A stretch of DNA of 64,000 nt from Inia geoffrensis (taxonomy: Eukaryota > Chordata > Mammalia > Artiodactyla > Iniidae): the NCBI GenBank assembly GCA_036417435.1, contig CM070910.1, forward strand, positions 79,282,784 to 79,346,783, in the 5' to 3' direction. The notes beneath the pieces are model-generated. The model was not told the origin of the DNA and ran no database searches. It saw nothing but the letters and a program-made list of their open reading frames with translations. A program made the position numbers and the translations under genes. Positions 13,346-27,391 of this stretch are shown in pieces; positions within the stretch are counted from its first letter, which is position 1, and each line of letters opens with the position of its first letter.

Positions 13346-15101
13346 TTACGTCCATTTCGTTGAGCAAGGAGTATGTCTTGTCTAATATATACTTAGCTTA
13401 TGGAACGGTATCTGTATTAATGTCAACCTCTGGTTTTATGCAGCCTCCCCACTCTCCTTTCCCCTTAAGAAAGCATAAGTTTCTTTTGTAAATGTGAGAC
13501 TCTGTTGTGTTTTGTAATGCAGTTCATGCATAGCCGTGTTTACATTCCCGGTATTAGTGATATCTTATGATGTTTCTTTTTCGTGTGACATATTTCACTT
13601 AGAACCATCATACCTAAATCCACTCATTTATGCTGCTACTGTCCCGATGCCATTGATTTTATTGTTGAGTGATATTCCATTGTAGGTAAGTACCACAACT
13701 TCTATATCCATTTTTCTCTTTCTGGGATATGAAAGTTGTACCATACGCAATGTTCTCGTAAACAGAGCAGCCCCCAACTTTGGTGTGGCCTTGTCTTTTT
13801 CATTTAAATTATCCAAATCTATAGCACCATTAGTGGAAGTGCCCTGGGCTCTGTAGCTTGTTTTTTAATTTGTTCCAGGAAACACTATACACTTATGCTG
13901 AGTGACTGTTAGCAATTTATATCCCGCCCATCAGCATAACAAGGCTGCTTGTTCTCCATGGCCTGTTCTCCCTCTCTGGATTTTACACTATTTTTCGACG
14001 GCCCTTTTAGCGGTGGGAAGTGAGACTTCATTGTAGTGCGGATTTCCACTGCAGGCTTCCTTGGATGGCCAAAAAGGGCGTATGCGTTTTTTCCTGAATA
14101 TCTTCAGGAAAAAAACGCATATAAAAACGCATACGCCCTTTTTGTCCAAGCACATCACTGTCGAAGTGCTGCCTCTTTTCCTATGCGTTCAGAGCAATTC
14201 TAGTCTACCACCTGTTATCTGTTTTCTGCAATTCTGCCTCATATTCAAGTCCTCTTCACAGCCTACCTTCAATAAATATTGGGATGATAGTGGTCATTTG
14301 TAACTGCAGGATTGTGAATTACAGTGCCCCTAAGCTCCTTTGTTCAACTCGCCTTCTTGTGTGCTGACCGCAAAAGCAAAGAATTGCTTCAGGGCCTAAT
14401 CTGGTTCCCGCTCGGCACGCTGAGCCTTTGCTGAATACTTCTTCCACGTGGGAAATCAGAGTACAATGTGCCCGTCCAAAGACATAGAGTTAGTTGCTCA
14501 TTGGTTCTCCATATTCCTGTTCATCTTCCGCAGAAATTGCAAAGTTTCCCAAACAAGAGGTAAAAGGCAGTGACTCTCCAAGTGGGGAGTGTGTTAATAA
14601 AGCATCTGGAATGGTGAACCCGAGTACCAGGGGGTGAAAATTGAGATGAGTTTTAGAAATTTTGCTTGGTCACTTTGTGGACCGTATTCTGGGTTCTCCA
14701 TGCACATTTTAGCTTAAGGATTAATCACTTAAATCTGGAGATTTGGGACCATGGAATGAGCACCATGCACTATTACATGAAAGGGTCTGCATTCTCTCAC
14801 GAAACCTCACCAATCTTATCAGCCCCAAGTGTCCACCCTTATATCTCCCCCTCCTGTGGATGTAGAGGTGGTAAATCCAAGTTTGATGCAAGCTCTGAAT
14901 GAATTATTTAACAATTTCTCTCTATTTCACAGTCTTTGTGTTTTGTTTTTAAAATTTATTTTTATAATGGGATTTACCTTATATTCACTGCTGTGCTTAT
15001 GCTGTTGTACACACACATGGTTCTCTTACAGAGACCTATAAATATATGGGTTTTAAGTTTCTTTGTACTCAGGTATATTCCTAGGCATTGATTAAGGGGT
15101 G
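13346..15101 (+). repeat. Monomer U8, class A, variant Y
   Basis: 1756 bp. Palindrome 14066-14149. The head carries gattatggggtgttac just before and after its start, and tttttcgtgtgacat near 13578, both shared with U14. Confidence 0.95.
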
Positions 15102-16857
15102 TTAAGTCCATTTCGTTGAGTAAGGAGTATGTCTTGTCTAATATATACTTAGCTTATGGAACGGTATCTGTACTAATGTCAACCTCTGGTTTCATGCAGC
15201 CGCCCCACTCTCCTTTCCCCTTAAGAAAGCATAAGTTTCTTTTGTAAATGTGAGACTCTGTTGTGTTTTGTAATGCAGTTCATGCGTAGCCATGTTTACA
15301 TTCCTGGTATTAGAGATATCTTATGATGTTTCTTTTTCTGTGTGACTTATTTCACTTAGAAACATCATACCTAAATCCACTCATTTATGCTGCTACTGTC
15401 CCGATGCCATTGATTTTATTGTTGAGTGATATTCCATTGTAGGTAAGTACCACAACTTCTATATCCATTTTTCTCTTTCTGGGATATGAAAGTTGTACCA
15501 TACGCAATGTTCTCGTAAACAGAGCAGCCCCCAACTTTGGTGTGGCCTTGTCTTTTTCATTTAAATTATCCGAATCCATAGCACCATAAGTGGAAGTGCC
15601 CTGGGCTCTGTAGCTTGTTTTTTAATTTGTTCCAGGAAACACCATACACTTATGCTGACTGACTGTTAGCAATTTATATCCCGCACATCAGCATAACAAG
15701 GCTGCTTGTTCTCCATGGCCTGTTCTCCCTCTCTGGATTTTACACTATTTTTCGACGGCCCTTTTAGCAGTGGGAAGTGAGATTTCATTGTAGTGCGGAT
15801 TTCCACTGCAGGTTTCCTTGGATGGCCAAAAAGGGAGTATGAGTTTTCTCCTGAATATATTCAGGAAAAAACGCATATAAAAACGCATACGCCCTTTTTG
15901 TCCAAGTGCATCACTGTCGAAGTGCTGCCTCTTTTCCTATGCGTTCAGAGCAATTCTACTCTACCACCTGTTATCTGTTTTCTGCAATTCTGCCTCATGT
16001 TCAATGTCTCTTCACAGCCTACCTTCAATAAATTTTGGGATGATAGTGGTCATTTGTAACTGCAGGATTGTGAATTACAGTGCCCCTAAGCTCCTTTGTT
16101 CAACTCGCCTTCTTCTGTGTTGACCGCAAAAGCAAAGAATTGCTTCAGGCCCTAATCTGGTTCCCGCACAGCACGCTGAGCCATTGCTGAATACTTCTTC
16201 CACGTGGGAAATCAGAGTACAATGTGCCCGTCCAAAGACATAGAGTTAGTTGCTCATTGGTTCTCCATATTCCTGTTCATCTTCCACAGAAATTGCAAAG
16301 TTTCCCAAACAAGAGTTTAAAGGCACTGACTCTCCTAGTGGGGAGTGTGTTAATAAAGCATCTGGAATGGCGAACCCGAGTACCAGGGGGTGAAAATTGA
16401 GATGAGTTTTAGAAATTTTGCTTGGTCACTTTGTGGACCATATTCTGGGTTCTCCATGCACATTTTAGCTTAAGGATAAATCACTTAAACCTGGAGATTT
16501 AGTACCATGGAATGAGTACCATGCACTATTACATGAAAGGGTCTGCATTCTCTCACGAAACCTCACCAATCTTATCAGCCCCAACTGTCCACCCTTATAT
16601 CTCCCCCACCTGTGGATGTAGAGGTGGTAAATCCAAGTTTGATGCAAGCTCTGAATGAATTATTTAACAATTTCTCTCTATTTCACAGTCTTTGTGTTTT
16701 GTTTTTAAAATTTATTTTTATAATGGGATTTACCTTATATTCACTGCTGTGCTTATGCTGTTGTACACACACATGGTTCTCTTACGGAGACCTATAAATA
16801 TATGGGTTTTAAGTTTTTTTGTACTCAGGTATATTCCTAGGCATTGATTAAGGGGTG
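15102..16857 (+). repeat. Monomer U9, class A, variant N
   Basis: 1756 bp. Palindrome 15823-15905; the left arm reads gggagtatgag, reducing pairing. The head carries ggtttcatgcagccgcc, shared with U18. Confidence 0.95.
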
Positions 16858-18613
16858 TTAAGTCCATTTCATTGAGTAAGGAGTATGTCTTGTCTAATAT
16901 ATACTTAGCTTATGGAACGGTATCTGTACTAATGTCAACCTCTGGTTTTATGCAGCCGCCCCACTCTCCTTTCCCCTTAAGAAAGCATAAGTTTCTTTTG
17001 TAAATGTGAGACTCTGTTGTGTTTTGTAATGCAGTTCATGCGTAGCCGTGTTTACATTCCTGGTATTAGTGATATCTTATGATGTTTCTTTTTCTGTGTG
17101 ACTTATTTCACTTAGAACCATCATACCTAAATCCACTCATTTATGCTGCTACTGTCCCGATGCCATTGATTTTATTGTTGAGTGATATTCCATTGTAGGT
17201 AAGTACCACAACTTCTATATCCATTTTTCTCTTTCTGGGATATGAAAGTTGTACCATACGCAAGGTTCTCGTAAACAGAGCAGCCCCCAACTTTGGTGTA
17301 GCCTTGTCTTTTTCATTTAAATTATCCGAATCCATAGCACCATAAGTGGAAGTGCCCTGGGCTCTGTAGCTTGTTTTTTAATTTGTTCCAGGAAACACCA
17401 TACACTTATGCTGACTGACTGTTAGCAATTTATATCCCGCACATCAGCATAACAAGGCTGCTTGTTCTCCATGGCCTGTTCTCCCTCTCTGGATTTTACA
17501 CTATTTTTCGACGGCCCTTTTAGCAGTGGGTAGTGAGATTTCATTGTAGTGCGGATTTCCACTGCAGGTTTCCTTGGATGGCCAAAAAGGGCGTATGCGT
17601 TTTCTCCTGAATATATTCAGGAAAAAGCGCATATAAAAACGCATACGCCCTTTTTTTCCAAGTGCATCACTGTCGAAGTGCTGCCTCTTTTCCTATGCTT
17701 TCAGGGCAATTCTAATCTACCACCTGTTATCTGTTTTCTGCAATTCTGCCTCATGTTCAAGTCCTCTTCACAGCCTGCCTTCAATAAATTTTGGGATGAT
17801 AGTGGTCATTTGTAACGGCAGGATTGTGAATTACAGTGCCCCTAAGCTCCTTTGTTCAACTCGCCTTCTTGTGTGCTGACCGCAAAAGCAAAGAATTGCT
17901 TCAGGGCATAATCTGGTTCCCGCACGGCACGCTGTGCCTTTGCTGAATACTTCTTCCACGTGGGAAATCAGAGTACCATGTGCCCGTCCAAAGACATAGA
18001 GTTAGTTGCTCATTGGTTCTCCATATTCCTGTTCATCTTCCGCAGAAATTGCAAAGTTTGCCAAACAAGAGGTTAAAGGCACTGACTCTCCAAGTGGGGA
18101 GTGTGTTAATAAAGCATCTGGAATGGTGAACCCGAGTACCAGGGGGTGAAAATTGAGATGAGTTTTAGAAATTTTGCTTGGTCACTTTGTGGACCGTATT
18201 CTGGGTTCTCCATGCACATTTTAGCTTAAGGATTAATCACTTAAATCTGGAGATTTGGGACCATGGAATGAGTACCATGCACTATAACATGAAAGGGTCT
18301 GCATTCGCTCACCAAACCTCACCAATCTTATCAGCCCCAAGTGTCCAGCCTTATATCTCCCCCACCTGTGGATGTAGAGGTGGTAAATCCAAGTTTGATG
18401 CAAGCTCTGAATGAATTATTTAACAATTTCTCTCTATTTCACAGTCTTTGTGTTTTGGTTTTAAAATTTATTTTTATAATGGGATTTACCTTATATTCAC
18501 TGCTGTGCTTATGCTGTTGTACACACACATGGTTCTCTTACGGAGACCTATAAATATATGGGTTTTAAGTTTCTTTGTACTCAGGTATATTCCTAGGCAT
18601 TGATTAAGGGATG
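16858..18613 (+). repeat. Monomer U10, class A, variant G
   Basis: 1756 bp. Palindrome 17579-17661, with aaaaagcgcatat in the right arm and tttttttcc at its end, both shared with U12. Confidence 0.95.
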
Positions 18614-20369
18614 TTAAGTCCATTTCGTTGAGCAAGGAGTATGTCTTGTCTAATATATACTTAGCTTATGGAACGGTATCTGTACTAATGTCAACCTCTG
18701 GTTTTATGCAGCCGCCCCACTCTCCTTTCCCCTTAAGAAAGCATAGGTTTCTTTTGTAAATGTGAGACTCTGTTGTGTTTTGTAATGCAGTTCATGCGTA
18801 GCCGTGTTTACATTCTTGATATTAGTGATATCTTATGATGTTTCTTTTTCTGTGTGACTTATTTCACTTAGAACCATCATACCTAAATCCACTCATTTAT
18901 GCTGCTACTGTCCCGATGCCATTGATTTTATTGTTGAGTGATATTCCATTGTAGGTAAGTACCACAACTTCTATATCCATTTTTCTCTTTCTGGGATATG
19001 AAAGTTGTACCATACGCAATGTTCTCGTAAACAGAGCAGCCCCCAACTTTGGTGTGGCCTTGTCTTTTTCATTTAAATTATCCAAATCTATAGCACCATT
19101 AGTGGAAGTGCCCTGGGCTCTGTAGCTTGTTTTTTAATTTGTTCCAGGAAACACCATACACTTATGCTGAGTGACTGTTAGCAATTTATATCCCGCCCAT
19201 CAGCATAACAAGGCTGCTTGTTCTCCTTGGCCTGTTCTCCCTCTCTGGATTTTACACTATTTTTCGACCGCCCTTTTAGCGGTGGGAAGTGAGATTTCAT
19301 TGTAGTGCGGATTTCCACTGCAGGTTTCCTTGGATGGCCAAAAAGGGAGTATGAGTTTTCTCCTGAATATATTCAGGAAAAAACGCATATAAAAACGCAT
19401 ACGCCCTTTTTGTCCAAGTGCATCACTGTCGAAGTGCTGCCTCTTTTCCTATGCGTTCAGAGCAATTCTAATCTACCACCTGTTATCTGTTTTCTGCAAT
19501 TCTGCCTCATGTTCAATGTCTCTTCACAGCCTACCTTCAATAAATTTTGGGATGATAGTGGTCATTTGTAACTGCAGGATTGTGAATTACAGTGCCCCTA
19601 AGCTCCTTTGTTCAACTCGCCTTCCTCTGTGTTGACCGCAAAAGCAAAGAATTGCTTCAGGCCCTAATCTGGTTCCCGCACGGCACGCTGAGCCATTGCT
19701 GAATACTTCTTCCACGTGGGAAATCAGAGTACAATGTGCCCGTCCAAAGACACAGAGTTAGTTGCTCATTGGTTCTCCATATTCCTGTTCATCTTCCACA
19801 GAATTTGCAAAGTTTCCCAAACAAGAGGTTAAAGGCACTGACTCTCCTAGTGCGGAGTGTGTTAATAAAGCATCTGGAATGGCGAACCCGAGTACCAGGG
19901 GGTGAAAATTGAGATGAGTTTTAGAAATTTTGCTTGGTCACTTTGTGGACCATATTCTGGGTTCTCCATGCACATTTTAGCTTAAGGATAAATCACTTAA
20001 ACCTGGAGATTTAGTACCATGGAATGAGTACCATGCACTATTACATGAAAGGGTCTGCATTCTCTCACGAAACCTCACCAATCTTATCAGCCCCAAGTGT
20101 CCACCCTTATATCTCCCCCACCTGTGGATGTAGAGGTGGTAAATCCAAGTTTGATGCAAGCTCTGAATGAATTATTTAACAATTTCTCTCTATTTCACAG
20201 TCTTTGTGTTTTGTTTTTAAAATTTATTTTTATAATGGGATTTACCTTATATTCACTGCTGTGCTTATGCTGTTGTACACACACATGGTTCTCTTACGGA
20301 GACCTATAAATATATGGGTTTTAAGTTTCTTTGTACTCAGGTATATTCCTAGGCATTGATTAAGGGGTG
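18614..20369 (+). repeat. Monomer U11, class A, variant N
   Basis: 1756 bp. Palindrome 19335-19417, same left-arm variant as U9. One of the two N-G pairs in hexamer copy 1. Confidence 0.95.
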
Positions 20370-22125
20370 TTAAGTCCATTTCGTTGAGCAAGGAGTATGT
20401 CTTGTCTAATATATACTTAGCTTATGGAACGGTATCTGTACTAATGTCAACCTCTGGTTTTATGCAGCCGCCCCACTCTCCTTTCCCCTTAAGAAAGCAT
20501 AAGTTTCTTTTGTAAATGTGAGACTCTGTTGTGTTTTGTAATGCAGTTCATGCGTAGCCGTGTTTACATTCCTGGTATTAGTGATATCTTATGATGTTTC
20601 TTTTTCTGTGTGACTTATTTCACTTAGAACCATCATACCTAAATCCACTCATTTATGCTGCTACTGTCCCGATGCCATTGATTTTATTGTTGAGTGATAT
20701 TCCATTGTAGGTAAGTACCACAACTTCTATATCCATTTTTCTCTTTCTGGGATATGAAAGTTGTACCATACGCAAGGTTCTCGTAAAGAGAGCAGCCCCC
20801 AACTTTGGTGTAGCCTTGTCTTTTTCATTTAAATTATCCGAATCCATAGCACCATAAGTGGAAGTGCCCTGGGCTCTGTAGCTTGTTTTTTAATTTGTTC
20901 CAGGAAACACCATACACTTATGCTGAGTGACTGTTAGCAATTTATATCCCGCACATCAGCATAACAAGGCTGCTTGTTCTCCATGGCCTGTTCTCCCTCT
21001 CTGGATTTTACACTATTTTTCGACGGCCCTTTTAGCAGTGGGAAGTGAGATTTCATTGTAGTGCGGATTTCCACTGCAGGTTTCCTTGGATGGCCAAAAA
21101 GGGCGTATGCGTTTTCTCCTGAATATATTCAGGAAAAAGCGCATATAAAAACGCATACGCCCTTTTTTTCCAAGTGCATCACTGTCGAAGTGCTGCCTCT
21201 TTTCCTATGCTTTCAGGGCAATTCTAATCTACCACCTGTTATCTGTTTTCTGCAATTCTGCCTCATGTTCAAGTCCTCTTCACAGCCTGCCTTCAATAAA
21301 TTTTGGGATGATAGTGGTCATTTGTAACTGCAGGATTGTGAATTACAGTGCCCCTAAGCTCCTTTGTTCAACTCGCCTTCTTGTGTGCTGACCGCAAAAG
21401 CAAAGAATTGCTTCAGGGCCTAATCTGGTTCCCGCACGGCACGCTGTGCCTTTGCTGAATACTTCTTCCACGTGGGAAATCAGAGTACCATGTGCCCGTC
21501 CAAAGACATAGATTTAGTTGCTCATTGGTTCTCCATATTCCTGTTCATCTTCCGCAGAAATTGCAAAGTTTGCCAAACAAGAGGTTAAAGGCACTGACTC
21601 TCCAAGTGGGGAGTGTGTTAATAAAGCATGTGGAATGGTGAACCCGAGTACCAGGGGGTGAAAATTGAGATGAGTTTTAGAAATTTTGCTTGGTCACTTT
21701 GTGGACCGTATTCTGGGTTCTCCATGCACATTTTAGCTTAAGGATTAATCACTTAAATCTGGAGATTTGGGAACATGGAATGAGTACCATGCACTATTAC
21801 ATGAAAGGGTCTGCATTCGCTCACCAAACCTCACCAATCTTATCAGCCCCAAGTGTCCAGCCTTATATCTCCCCCACCTGTGGATGTAGAGGTGGTAAAT
21901 CCAAGTTTGATGCAAGCTCTGAATGAATTATTTAACAATTTCTCTCTATTTCACAGTCTTTGTGTTTTGTTTTTAAAATTTATTTTTATAATGGGATTTA
22001 CCTTATATTCACTGCTGTGCTTATGCTGTGGTACACACACATGGTTCTCTTACGGAGACCTATAAATATATGGGTTTTAAGTTTCTTTGTACTCAGGTAT
22101 ATTCCTAGGCATTGATTAAGGGGTG
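20370..22125 (+). repeat. Monomer U12, class A, variant G
   Basis: 1756 bp. Palindrome 21091-21173. Very close to U10 over the palindrome and following segment. Confidence 0.95.
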
Positions 22126-23880
22126 TTAAGTCCATTTCGTTGAGCAAGGAGTATGTCTTGTCTAATATATACTTAGCTTATGGAACGGTATCTGTACTAA
22201 TGTCAACCTCTGGTTTTATGCAGCCGCCCCACTCTCCTTTCCCCTTAAGAAAGCATAAGTTTCTTTTGTAAATGTGAGACTCTGTTGTGTTTTGTAATGC
22301 AGTTCATGCGTAGCCGTGTTTACATTCCTGATATTAGTGATATCTTATGATGTTTCTTTTTCTGTGTGACTTATTTCACTTAGAACCATCATACCTAAAT
22401 CCACTCATTTATGCTGCTACTGTCCCGATGCCATTGATTTTATTGTTGAGTGATATTCCATTGTAGGTAAGTACCACAACTTCTATATCCATTTTTCTCT
22501 TTCTGGGATATGAAAGTTGTACCATACGCAATGTTCTCGTAAACAGAGCAGCCCCCAACTTTGGTGTGGCCTTGTCTTTTTCATTTAAATTATCCAAATC
22601 TATAGCACCATTAGTAGAAGTGCCCTGGGCTCTGTAGCTTGTTTTTTAATTTGTTCCAGGAAACACCATACACTTATGCTGAGTGACTGTTAGCAATTTA
22701 TATCCCGCCCATCAGCATAACAAGGCTGCTTGTTCTCCATGGCCTGTTCTCCCTCTCTGGATTTTACACTATTTTTCGACTGCCCTTTTAGCGGTGGGAA
22801 GTGAGATTTCATTGTAGTGCGGATTTCCACTGCAGGTTTCCTTGGATGGCCAAAAAGGGAGTATGAGTTTTCTCCTGAATATATTCAGGAAAAAATGCAT
22901 ATAAAAACGCATACGCCCTTTTTGTCCAAGTGCATCACTGTCGAAGTGCTGCCTCTTTTCCTATGCGTTCAGAGCAATTCTAGTCTACCACCTGTTATCT
23001 GTTTTCTGCAATTCTGCTTCATGTTCAAGTCCTCTTCACAGCCTGCCTTCAATAAATTTTGGGATGATAGTGGTCATTTGTAACTGCAGGATTGTGAATT
23101 ACAGTGCCCCTAAGCTCCTTTGTTCAACTCGCCTTCTTGTGTGCTGACCGCAAAAGCAAAGAATTGCTTCAGGGCCTAATCTGGTTCCCGCACGGCACGC
23201 TGAGCCTTTGCTGAATACTTCTTCCACGTGGGAAATCAGAGTACAATGTGCCCGTCCAAAGACATAGAGTTAGTTGCTCATTGGTTCTCCATATTCCTGT
23301 TCATCTTCCGCAGAAATTGCAAAGTTTCCCAAACAAGAGGCTAAAGGCACTGACTCTCCAAGTGGGGAGTGTGTTAATAAAGCATCTGGAATGGCGAACC
23401 CGAGTACCAGGGGGTGAAAATTGAGATGAGATTTAGAAATTTTGCTTGGTCACTTTGTGGACCGTATTCTGGGTTCTCCATGCATATTTAACTTAAGGTT
23501 AAATCACTTAAATCTGGAGATTTGGGACCATGGAATGAGTACCATGCACTATTACATGAAAGGGTCTACATTCGCTCACCAAACCTCACCAATCTTATCA
23601 GCCCCAAGTGTCCAGCCTTATATCTCCCCCACCTGTGGATGTAGAGGTGGTAAATCCAAGTTTGATGCAAGCTCTGAATGAATTATTTAGCAATTTCTCT
23701 CTATTTCACAGTGTTTGTGTTTTGTTTTTAAAATTTATTTTTATAATGGGATTTACCTTATATTCACTGCTGTGTTTATGCTGTTGTACACACACATGAT
23801 TCTCTTACGGAGACCTATAAATATATGGGTTTTAAGTTTCTTTGTACTCAGGTATATTCCTAGGCATTGATTATGGGGTG
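22126..23880 (+). repeat. Monomer U13, class A, variant S
   Basis: 1755 bp. Palindrome 22847-22929 (left arm gggagtatgag, right arm aatgcatat). The tail matches U7 with the same rare variants; the head does not. Confidence 0.95.
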
Positions 23881-25635
23881 TTACATCCATTTCGTTGAGC
23901 AAGGAGTATGTCTTGTCTAATATATACTTAGCTTATGGAACGGTATCTGTATTAATGTCAACCTCTGGTTTTATGCAGCCTCCCCACTCTCCTTTCCCCT
24001 TAAGAAAGAATAAGTTTCTTTTGTAAATGTGAGACTCTGTTGTGTTTTGTAATGCAGTTCATGCATAGCCGTGTTTACATTCCCGGTATTAGTGATATCT
24101 TATGATGTTTCTTTTTCGTGTGACATATTTCACTTAGAACCATCATACCTAAATCCACTCATTTATGCTGCTACTGTCCCGATGCCATTGATTTTATTGT
24201 TGAGTGATATTCCATTGTAGGTAAGTACCACAACTTCTATATCCATTTTTCTCTTTCTGGGATATGAAAGTTGTACCATACGCAATGTTCTCGTAAACAG
24301 AGCAGCCCCCAACTTTGGTGTGGCCTTGTCTTTTTCATTTAAATTATCCAAATCTATAGCACCATTAGTGGAAGTGCCCTGGGCTCTGTAGCTTGTTTTT
24401 TAATTTGTTCCAGGAAACACTATACACTTATGCTGAGTGACTGTTACAATTTATATCCCGCCCATCAGCATAACAAGGCTGCTTCCTCTCCATGACCTGT
24501 TCTGCCTCTCTGGATTTTACACTATTTTTCGACGGCCCTTTTAGCGGTGGGAAGTGAGACTTCATTGTAGTGCGGATTTCCACTGCAGGCTTCCTTGGAT
24601 GGCCAAAAAGGGCGTATGCGTTTTTTCCTGAATATCTTCAGGAAAAAAACGCATATAAAAACGCATACGCCCTTTTTGTCCAAGCACATCACTGTCGAAG
24701 TGCTGCCTCTTTTCCTATGCGTTCAGAGCAATTCTAGTCTACCACCTGTTATCTGTTTTCTGCAATTCTGCCTCATATTCAAGTCCTCTTCACAGCCTAC
24801 CTTCAATAAATATTGGGATGATAGTGGTCATTTGTAACTGCAGGATTGTGAATTACAGTGCCCCTAAGCTCCTTTGTTCAACTCGCCTTCTTGTGTGCTG
24901 ACCGCAAAAGCAAAGAATTGCTTCAGGGCCTAATCTGGTTCCCGCTCGGCACGCTGAGCCTTTGCTGAATACTTCTTCCACGTGGGAAATCAGAGTACAA
25001 TGTGCCCTTCCAAAGACATAGAGTTAGTTGCTCATTGGTTCTCCATATTCCTGTTCATCTTCTGCAGAAATTGCAAAGTTTCCCAAACAAGAGGTAAAAG
25101 GCAGTGACTCTCCAAGTGGGGAGTGTGTTAATAAAGCATCTGGAATGGTGAACCCGAGTACCAGGGGGTGAAAATTGAGATGAGTTTTAGAAATTTTGCT
25201 TGGTCACTTTGTGGACCGTATTCTGGGTTCTCCATGCACATTTTAGCTTAAGGATTAATCACTTAAATCTGGAGATTTGGGACCATGGAATGAGTTCCAT
25301 GCACTATTACATGAAAGGGTCTGCATTCGCTCACCAAACCTCACCAATCTTATCAGCCCCAAGTGTCCAGCCTTATATCTCCCCCACCTGTGGATGTAGA
25401 GGTGGTAAATCCAAGTTTGATGCAAGCTCTGAATGAATTATTTAACAATTTCTCTCTATTTCACAGTCTTTGTGTTTTGTTTTTAAAATTTATTTTTATA
25501 ATGGGATTTACCTTATATTCACTGCTGTGTTTATGCTGTTGTACACACACATGATTCTCTTACGGAGACCTATAAATATATGGGTTTTAAGTTTCTTTGT
25601 ACCCAGGTATATTCCTAGGCATTGATTAAGGGGTG
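23881..25635 (+). repeat. Monomer U14, class A, variant Y
   Basis: 1755 bp. Palindrome 24600-24683. The head is shared with U8. A cluster of private changes lies at about 24446-24513 (gttacaattt, cttcctctcc, atgacctg, ctgcctctc) in otherwise near-consensus sequence. Confidence 0.95.
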
Positions 25636-27391
25636 TTGAGTCCATTTCGTTGAGCGAAGAGTAGGTCTTGTCTAATACATATTTGGCTTATGGAACGGTA
25701 TCTGTACTAATGTCAACCTCTGGTTTTATGCAGCCTCCCAGCTCACCTTTCCCCTTAAGCAAGCATAAGTTTCTTTTGTAAATGTGAGACTCTGTTGTGT
25801 TTTGTAATGCAGTTCATGCGTAGCCGTGTTTACATTCCCGGTATTAGTGATATCTTATGATGTTTCCTTTTTTGTGTGACTTATTTCACTTAGAACCATC
25901 ATACCTAAATCCACTCATTTATGCTGCTACTGTCCCGATGCCATTGATTTTATTGTTGAGTGATATTCCATTGTAGGTAAGTACCACAACTTCTATATCC
26001 ATTTTTCTCTTTCTGGGATATGAAAGTTGTACCATACGCAATGTTCTCGTAAACAGAGCAGACCCCAACTTTGGTGTGGCCTTGTCTTTTTCATTTAAAT
26101 TATCCAAATCTATAGCACCATTAGTGGAAGTGCCCTGGGCTCTGTAGCTTGTTTTTTAATTTGTTCCAGGAAACACCATACACTTATGCTGAGTGACTGT
26201 TAGCAATTTATATCCCGCCCATCAGCATAACAAGGCTGCTTGTTCTCCATGGCCTGTTCTCCCTCTCTGGATTTTACACTATTTTTCGACCGCCCTTTTA
26301 GCGGTGGGAAGTGAGATTTCATTGTAGTGCGGATTTCCACTGCAGGTTTCCTTGGATGGCCAAAAAGGGAGTATGCGTTTTCTCCTGAATATATTCAGGA
26401 AAAAACGCATATAAAAACGCATACGCCCTTTTTGTCCAAGTGCATCACTGTCGAAGTGCTGCCTCTTTTCCTATGCGTTCAGAGCATTTCTAATCTACCA
26501 CCTGTTATCTGTTTTCTGCAATTCTGCCTCATGTTCAATGTCTCTTCACAGCCTACCTTCAATAAATTTTGGGATGATAGTGGTCATTTGTAACTGCAGG
26601 ATTGTGAATTACAGTGCCCCTAAGCTCCTTTGTTCAACTCGCCTTCTTCTGTGTTGACCGCAAAAGCAAAGAATTGCTTCAGGCCCTAATCTGGTTCCCG
26701 CACGGCACGCTGAGCCATTGCTGAATACTTCTTCCACGTGGGAAATCAGAGTACAATGTGCCCGTCCAAAGACATAGAGTTAGTTGCTCATTGGTTCTCC
26801 ATATTCCTGTTCATCTTCCACAGAAATTGCAAAGTTTCCCAAACAAGAGGTTAAAGGCACTGACTCTCCAAGTGTTGAGTGTGTTAATAAAGCATCTGGA
26901 ATGGTGAACCCGAGTACCAGGGGGTGAAAATTGAGATGAGTTTTAGAAATTTTGCTTGGTCACTTTGTGGACCGTATTCTGGGTTCTCCATGCACATTTT
27001 AGCTTAAGGATTAATCACTTAAATCTGGAGATTTGGGACCATGGAATGAGCACCATGCACTATTACATGAAAGGGTCTGCATTCGCTCACCAAACCTCAC
27101 CAATCTTATCAGCCCCAAGTGTCCAGCCTTATAACTCCCCCACCTGTGGATGTAGAGGTGGTAAATCCAAGTTTGATCCAAGCTCTGAATGAATTATTTA
27201 ACAATTTCTCTCTATTTCACAGTCATTGTGTTTTGTTTTTAAAATTTATTTTTATAATGGGATTTACCTTATATTCACTGTTGTGTTTATGCTGTTGTAC
27301 ACACACATGATTCTCTTACGGAGACCTATAAATATATGGGTTTTAAGTTTCTTTGTACTCAGGTATATTCCTAGGCATTGATTAAGGGGTG
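25636..27391 (+). repeat. Monomer U15, class A, variant N with U7-like head
   Basis: 1756 bp. Palindrome 26357-26439. The head (25636-~25880) carries the gagcgaagagtagg / cccagctcacc variant otherwise seen only in U7. Confidence 0.95.

Larger units (their letters stand above)
11590..22125. repeat. Higher-order hexamer copy 1 (S-Y-N-G-N-G)
   Basis: Variants scored just right of the palindrome run in the order S (U7), Y (U8), N (U9), G (U10), N (U11), G (U12). Markers: S ctgcttcatgttc; Y aataaatattggg; N gttcaatgtctcttc; G tttcagggcaattc. The order recurs in U13-U18. The period is 10,536 bp from anchor 12281 to anchor 22817. Heads and tails of some units break the register, so it is imperfect. 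Confidence 0.65.
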
